NCBI GenBank assembly: GCA_028868455.1
Contig: JAGWUK010000256.1
Location: 1-5,363 of the forward strand
Direction of reading: 5' to 3'
Length of the DNA: 5,363 nt
Source: Burkholderiales bacterium
GTDB taxonomy: Bacteria; Pseudomonadota; Gammaproteobacteria; Burkholderiales; Burkholderiaceae_D
The position numbers and the translations under genes are program-made. The number at the start of each line of letters is the position of its first letter. Positions within the stretch are counted from its first letter, which is position 1. Shown here piece after piece: positions 1-5,363 of this stretch. The notes beneath the pieces are model-generated. The model saw only the letters and a program-made list of their open reading frames with translations. It had not been told where the DNA came from and did no database searches.

Positions 1-187
1 CTTTTATGGCATCTGGCCAAATAGCCAATTAGTCAAAGTCATGATTGCGCAATATATTTTAAAAACAGGCTGGGAAGTCGTGATGACGCCGGTTACGTAC
101 AAAGTCGTCGCTTTTCTCAAGCGCAAGGAAAATGAAGACTTTTACGACAGGCATACGGATTTCAGCCCATTCAAGCTCAAGACATGA
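1..187 (+). CDS. yhhQ: Queuosine precursor transporter, YhhQ/VUT family (C-terminal fragment)
   Basis: This is the 3' end of an open frame that enters from the left edge (first complete codon at base 2) and stops with TGA at 185-187, leaving 61 visible residues. Members of this family (DUF165, vitamin-uptake-like) are multi-pass inner-membrane proteins thought to import queuosine precursors such as preQ0/preQ1 for tRNA modification. The visible part shows the last membrane-associated region: an amphipathic stretch beginning QLVKVMIAQYILK, then a helix rich in Val, Thr and Tyr ending in FLKRKE. After it comes a short polar tail, EDFYDRHTDFSPFKLKT. The acidic-Tyr-Asp stretch followed by (T)xFxPF near the C-terminus is characteristic of the longer members of the family. 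There is no start codon in the window, so the upstream length and promoter cannot be judged. It appears unrelated in function to the minus-strand cluster. The family call is from recognition of the tail and final helix only. Confidence 0.83.
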   Translation, partial: FYGIWPNSQLVKVMIAQYILKTGWEVVMTPVTYKVVAFLKRKENEDFYDRHTDFSPFKLKT

Positions 188-342
188 ACGAAATACCTTC
201 CTTTCAGCAAAGGGGAAAATTGGTCATGTTTTTAAAATAGCATTAATTGAGTTGATTTACTGCCATTTGGCCAGAAGATTTAAAGTTTTAGCAGAATCTT
301 CCGTATTCATCGGATATGCGCCACTAACTGAGCTCCGATGTC

Positions 343-645
343 ATGCTGCCATTGAAAGTACTACGATTTTTTGGACAGGTTCCACAACAGCAATTACCTT
401 CTCCCAAGATAGTTGCTGCATCGGCACGTTCTTCACACACAAGTCCGGCCAGCGAAGAATTAAGCTGGCCGGATATTGAACGTCGCAATATTGCGGATCG
501 ACGTCAAAAAGACAGGCGAGACAAGCAACAAGCCATTTTGCTGGAAACCCGTAAAACTCAAGGGCGCAGGCGCTCGCCCGGACGCCGGATCACAGATGAT
601 TACAATGCATCACCACATTCGGTGCACATTTCCATTCAAGGCTGA
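343..645 (+). CDS. Small arginine-rich hypothetical protein (100 aa)
   Basis: This is a 100-residue frame from ATG 343 to TGA 643-645. I do not recognise a named family. The N-terminal third (MLPLKVLRFFGQV, then a Gln/Pro/Ser-rich stretch) is low in complexity. The second half is highly charged, with spaced arginine pairs: ERR at 46-48, DRR at 52-54, DRR at 57-59, RRR at 75-77 and RR at 81-82. Between them lies AILLETRKTQG. Similar ERRxxxDRRxxDRR segments occur in short uncharacterised proteobacterial proteins, so I favour a real gene over a shadow frame; no gene on the other strand competes for this interval. No signal peptide or membrane helix is evident. The ribosome site is weak: only a GAG at 330-332. 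The frame opens after a TAA at 325-327, so ATG 343 is the first ATG. An inverted repeat lies inside codons 34-44. A function such as nucleic-acid or phosphate binding would be a guess. Confidence 0.55.
   Translation: MLPLKVLRFFGQVPQQQLPSPKIVAASARSSHTSPASEELSWPDIERRNIADRRQKDRRDKQQAILLETRKTQGRRRSPGRRITDDYNASPHSVHISIQG
444..473. repeat. Perfect 10-bp inverted repeat with 10-nt loop
   Basis: TCCGGCCAGC (444-453) and GCTGGCCGGA (464-473) are exact reverse complements, separated by GAAGAATTAA. A G-T pair at 443/474 could add one more step. Eight of the ten pairs are G-C, so the RNA hairpin should be stable. No run of T follows on either strand, so it does not look like a standard intrinsic terminator. 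It lies within codons 34-44 of the small hypothetical gene, just before the arginine-rich half. Only one copy is seen in the window. Confidence 0.8.
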
Positions 646-688
646 TTCATCCTCGCTGCGTGTCATCACGGTGATTAGCCGCGATCCA

Positions 689-2457
<1,769 letters not shown>

Positions 2458-2459
2458 GA

Positions 2460-2669
2460 TCAGACTCCCTGTTTAAATCCCAGTTTACGCATGATGCTTT
2501 CCATCAGGCACCATTTTGTGATTCCACTCTGAAGCAGATTGACACCGACAAATGCGGTGAATGCCAACCACCATTGCGTTACAAAAATCGGGCTGCCCGG
2601 AATCCCCAGCGCCAGACTCAGCAGAATGAAAAAACCTGCGATGATGCGAACCATTTGCCAACTAGTCAT
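2460..2669 (-). CDS. DUF2892 / YgaP-type two-helix inner-membrane protein
   Basis: This is a 69-residue membrane protein with two predicted helices, about residues 6-22 (MVRIIAGFFILLSLALG) and 32-50 (WWLAFTAFVGVNLLQSGI). They are followed by a conserved-type Cys54 (TKWCLMESIMRKLG) and a short basic tail. The layout fits DUF2892, the membrane domain that in E. coli YgaP follows a rhodanese domain; no rhodanese is fused here. A TTG at 2682-2684 could extend the frame by five residues, but the GAGGAG site at 2677-2682 overlaps it and is correctly spaced for ATG 2669, which I therefore use. It lies 21 bases after the RND permease stop and two bases before trxC. DUF2892 genes often sit near sulfide- or persulfide-handling genes, which agrees with SQR in this cluster. 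The Cys is followed by Leu rather than the Pro common in the family. Its biochemical role is unknown; anchoring or passing sulfur at the membrane is speculation. Confidence 0.82.
   Translation of the reverse strand: MTSWQMVRIIAGFFILLSLALGIPGSPIFVTQWWLAFTAFVGVNLLQSGITKWCLMESIMRKLGFKQGV
2465..2470 (-). promoter_or_regulatory. Ribosome binding site of trxC inside the DUF2892 gene
   Basis: AGGGAG on the minus strand ends seven bases before the trxC ATG at 2457. It lies within the last codons of the DUF2892 gene, whose TGA (2460-2462) is two bases before that ATG. Ribosomes finishing the upstream gene would end at the trxC start, a layout typical of translational coupling. Confidence 0.8.
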
Positions 2670-2676
2670 GATGTTG

Positions 2677-2682
2677 CTCCTC
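2677..2682 (-). promoter_or_regulatory. Ribosome binding site of the DUF2892 gene
   Basis: GAGGAG on the minus strand stands seven bases before ATG 2669, in the 21-base gap after the RND permease stop. It overlaps the alternative TTG start at 2682-2684, so it supports the ATG start and argues against the five-residue longer form. Confidence 0.85.
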
Positions 2683-2690
2683 AAAGTAAA

Positions 2691-5363
2691 TTAAGACGAA
2701 GTGGGTGAATATTTTTTTTGATAGGCGATGAAATACAGCAGTGGGATAACGACCAGTGTCAACAAAGTTGAAACGAATATCCCAAAGATCAATGAGATCG
2801 CGAGGCCGTTAAATATCGGGTCGTCAAGAATGAAAAATGCGCCCAGCATGGCTGCCAGTCCTGTCAGCGCAATCGGCTGTGCGCGTGTTATCGCTGAACT
2901 GACAATGGCTTCCTTGAATGGCATGCCGTCGGCGACTTGCAAGTGAATAAAATCAACCAGCAAAATCGAGTTACGGACGATGATGCCAGCCAGCGCAATC
3001 ATGCCAATCATGCTGGTCGCCGTGTATTGCGCACCCAGCAAGGCGTGTCCGGGCATCACACCAATGATGGTGAGCGGGATTGGTGCCATGATGATCAACG
3101 GTGTCAGATACGAGCCGAATTGCGCTACCACCAATAAATAAATCAGGATCAGCCCGACCCCATAGGCCGCGCCCATGTCACGGAAAGTTTCGTACGTGAC
3201 CTGCCATTCACCATCCCATTTCAAGCTATAACCGCGATAAGGATCCGATGGCGCATGAATGAAAAATTCTTCAAGCTTTCCACCTTCTGGCGTCTGAATT
3301 TTTGCAATATCCGACCGCATGCCGAACATGCCGTACAGAGGACTGTCGATCGCTCCCGCCATATCGCCGACGACATAATTGACAGCCATACCGTCTTTAT
3401 GAAACAAAGGTTGTTCACGTACCGTATCACTGATGCTGACGAGCTCACGGATAGGGACGATTTTTCCCTCTGCCGTTTTGACGCCTAGTGCCAACAGCGT
3501 GTCCAGATTTCCCTGATCGGCAACTGCCAAATGAAGGTTGGCCGCGACCGGATATTTACTTTCGTCGTGCAGATACGCAGCGGCATCGCCTGTTAAGCCA
3601 GCACGTAACGTTGCGACGATCGCCGACTGCGCTACGCCCAATAACGATGCCTTGCGCCGATCAACAATCAGCAATTTGCGCGGTGCAGACACGATACTGC
3701 TGTCATCGGCGTCAACCACACCAGGCGTTTTTTCAAATACAGCGCGCACCGCTTTAGCAGTCTGACGGCGACCTTCATCGCTGGGTCCATAAATTTCTGC
3801 AACGATCGGCGCTAACACTGGCGGCCCCGGCGGCACTTCAACAATTTTGACATTGGCAGAAAACCGCTTGCCGATCTCCTGCAATGCAGGTCGTACGCGG
3901 CTGGCAATGACATGGCTTTTTTCTGAGCGATGATGTTTATCGACCAAGTTAACCTGAATATCTCCGACTTCACCGCCTGAGCGCAGGTAGTACTGTCGAA
4001 CCAGTCCATTGAAATTAATTGGCGCAGCGGTGCCGGCATATGCCTGGTAGTCTGTCACCTCCGGTACTGTCGCCAGATAAGCGCCCAGTTCGTGCAGGAC
4101 CGCTGCCGTTTTTTCAAGCGGTGTTCCGGCAGGCATGTCGACAATCACCTGAAACTCGGACTTATTATCAAAAGGCAGCATCTTTAGCTGCACCAGCCCA
4201 AGCACTGGCAAAGCGATAGAAATAACGATCAAAATTGCTACTCCGGCGCCAAACTTGCGACGCTGGCGGCTACCGGATTTGTCATCCAGGAATGGCCTGA
4301 ACAATCGTTGAAACAGCGGTGCCAGTTTGCTGGCAAGGTGGCTGCCGCCATGATTTCCATGCTTCATCCAGATCCGTGCAAGCCAAGGCGTCACAATGAA
4401 AGCGATGGCAAGCGACAACAACATTCCCATACTGGCATTGATTGGAATAGGGCTCATATACGGCCCCATCAGACCACTGACAAATGCCATAGGCAACAAC
4501 GCGGCGATCACGGTCAAGGTGGCCAGAATCGTTGGGCCACCTACTTCGTCAACCGCGCCGGGTATGATTTCTGTCAGCGTTTTATCGGGATGCAGCGCCT
4601 GATGCCGATGAATATTCTCGACGACGACAATGGCGTCATCCACCAGAATGCCAATAGAAAATATCAAAGCAAATAGGGAAACCCGATTCAGCGTAAAGCC
4701 CCAGGCCCATGAAGCGAACAAGGTTACTGTCAATGTCAAAATAACGGCAGTACCAACGATCGCCGCCTCTCTGCGCCCGAGCGCCAGAAAGACCAAAGCC
4801 ACAACGGAGGCAGTCGCAAATAAAAGTTTCTGAATTAACTTCTGCGCCTTGTCATTTGCAGTCTGTCCGTAATTGCGCGTGGTACTGACCTCGACATCTG
4901 CCGGTATCACGGTGTTTTTCAGAATGGCGGCGCGTGCAACAACCGCATCAGCAACTTCTACCGCATTTTGCCCCGGCTTTTTAGTGATTTGTATTGTTAC
5001 AGCAGGATACTCCGCTGCACCAGGTCCAGCTTGGCCATGCCATACGTAACGCGCGGCAGGTAACGGTCCGTCTTCGACTTTAGCAACTTCGCTCAGAAAG
5101 ATAGGTTTTCCATTTCGAACGCCGACAATCAAATCGGCAACAGCGCGGGCGTCGTGCAAAAATGGACCGGTTTCAATGGCAATGTTTTGGTTACCGGCTG
5201 TCATGTCCCCGGTCGGCGACCCGAGATTGGCGGAGGTCAGGCTGCTTTGCAAATCCATGACACTTAAACCATTGGCTGCCAGCTTAGCCGGATCAAGCTC
5301 AATATTGACGGCACGCCCTGGACCGCCGATGGTACTGACTTCACGCGTACCTTTTACCCGCTT
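2691..5363 (-). CDS. RND-family efflux permease, AcrB/CusA-like (N-terminus beyond window)
   Basis: This is an inner-membrane proton-driven exporter subunit. 890 residues are visible, to the TAA at 2691-2693; family members have roughly 1,000-1,100, so TM1 and the first part of the N-terminal periplasmic loop are missing. The frame is open to base 5363. In visible numbering, residues 1-170 are the end of the first periplasmic porter/docking region. Hydrophobic helices follow near 176-195, 200-220, 228-249, 274-297, 308-328 and 372-393. A large second periplasmic loop spans about 394-725, and five more helices run from about 730 to 881. The TM4 proton-relay pair is present (Asp242-Asp243 in LVDDAIVVVEN). 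The TM10 position occupied by Lys940 in AcrB holds Arg797 (IIVRNSILLVDF). TM11 keeps Arg827 and Thr834, matching AcrB Arg971 and Thr978 in spacing. Substrate is not deducible. An adaptor protein and outer-membrane channel would be expected upstream, beyond the right edge. The link to trxC and sqr suggests a sulfur-related cargo, as an inference only. Confidence 0.93.
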   Translation of the reverse strand, partial: KRVKGTREVSTIGGPGRAVNIELDPAKLAANGLSVMDLQSSLTSANLGSPTGDMTAGNQNIAIETGPFLHDARAVADLIVGVRNGKPIFLSEVAKVEDGPLPAARYVWHGQAGPGAAEYPAVTIQITKKPGQNAVEVADAVVARAAILKNTVIPADVEVSTTRNYGQTANDKAQKLIQKLLFATASVVALVFLALGRREAAIVGTAVILTLTVTLFASWAWGFTLNRVSLFALIFSIGILVDDAIVVVENIHRHQALHPDKTLTEIIPGAVDEVGGPTILATLTVIAALLPMAFVSGLMGPYMSPIPINASMGMLLSLAIAFIVTPWLARIWMKHGNHGGSHLASKLAPLFQRLFRPFLDDKSGSRQRRKFGAGVAILIVISIALPVLGLVQLKMLPFDNKSEFQVIVDMPAGTPLEKTAAVLHELGAYLATVPEVTDYQAYAGTAAPINFNGLVRQYYLRSGGEVGDIQVNLVDKHHRSEKSHVIASRVRPALQEIGKRFSANVKIVEVPPGPPVLAPIVAEIYGPSDEGRRQTAKAVRAVFEKTPGVVDADDSSIVSAPRKLLIVDRRKASLLGVAQSAIVATLRAGLTGDAAAYLHDESKYPVAANLHLAVADQGNLDTLLALGVKTAEGKIVPIRELVSISDTVREQPLFHKDGMAVNYVVGDMAGAIDSPLYGMFGMRSDIAKIQTPEGGKLEEFFIHAPSDPYRGYSLKWDGEWQVTYETFRDMGAAYGVGLILIYLLVVAQFGSYLTPLIIMAPIPLTIIGVMPGHALLGAQYTATSMIGMIALAGIIVRNSILLVDFIHLQVADGMPFKEAIVSSAITRAQPIALTGLAAMLGAFFILDDPIFNGLAISLIFGIFVSTLLTLVVIPLLYFIAYQKKYSPTSS

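Noticed and set aside
198..215. Short hairpin (CCTTT-CAGC-AAAGG) after the queuosine transporter gene
   Set aside because: Only five Watson-Crick pairs plus two G-T, and the nearest T-run (229-233) is more than ten bases away; too weak to call a terminator.
252..284. Possible promoter (TTGATT with AT-rich downstream bases) before the small + strand gene
   Set aside because: The only properly spaced -10 hexamer (AAGATT) matches the consensus at three of six positions; the better TTTAAA is spaced 21 bases away.
132..479. 115-residue + strand frame
   Set aside because: It overlaps the end of the queuosine transporter in another frame and the small gene at 343, and its protein shows no domain or protein-like pattern; likely chance.
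665..675. ATCACGGTGAT palindrome between the convergent genes
   Set aside because: The arms are five bases with a one-base centre, so no RNA hairpin can form as drawn and no T-run follows; not callable as a bidirectional terminator.

Overview
The window looks like chromosomal DNA from a betaproteobacterium, most likely Burkholderiales and perhaps Oxalobacteraceae. This rests on the overall feel of the protein sequences and a moderate GC content, not on a marker gene, so the taxonomic call is an inference.

Layout. The left edge (1-187, + strand) holds the last 61 codons of a queuosine-precursor transporter of the YhhQ/VUT family; it has no start codon inside the window. A 155-base spacer with no clear signal follows. 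Next comes a small arginine-rich hypothetical gene on the + strand (343-645), which contains a perfect 10-bp inverted repeat. It converges, across 43 bases, on a tight minus-strand gene cluster that fills the rest of the window.

Read in its own direction from the right edge, that cluster is: (1) an RND-family inner-membrane export permease, truncated at its N-terminus by the window edge; (2) a 69-residue DUF2892 two-helix membrane protein; (3) thioredoxin 2 (TrxC) with an N-terminal zinc-binding CxxC pair; (4) a flavoprotein sulfide:quinone oxidoreductase (SQR) with all three family cysteines. The spacers are 21, 2 and 62 bases. The last three genes each have a strong Shine-Dalgarno sequence, and no terminator is visible between genes, so they are probably one operon whose promoter lies beyond the right edge.

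How the genes may work together. SQR oxidises sulfide at the membrane, passes electrons to quinone and makes sulfane sulfur (polysulfide or persulfide). TrxC can reduce disulfides and persulfides in the cytoplasm. DUF2892 domains occur beside sulfur-transfer domains, as in the rhodanese protein YgaP. The unusual partner is the RND pump, whose cargo is unknown. Linked in one operon, the four suggest a sulfide or reactive-sulfur defence module with an export arm. That functional link is an inference from gene order.
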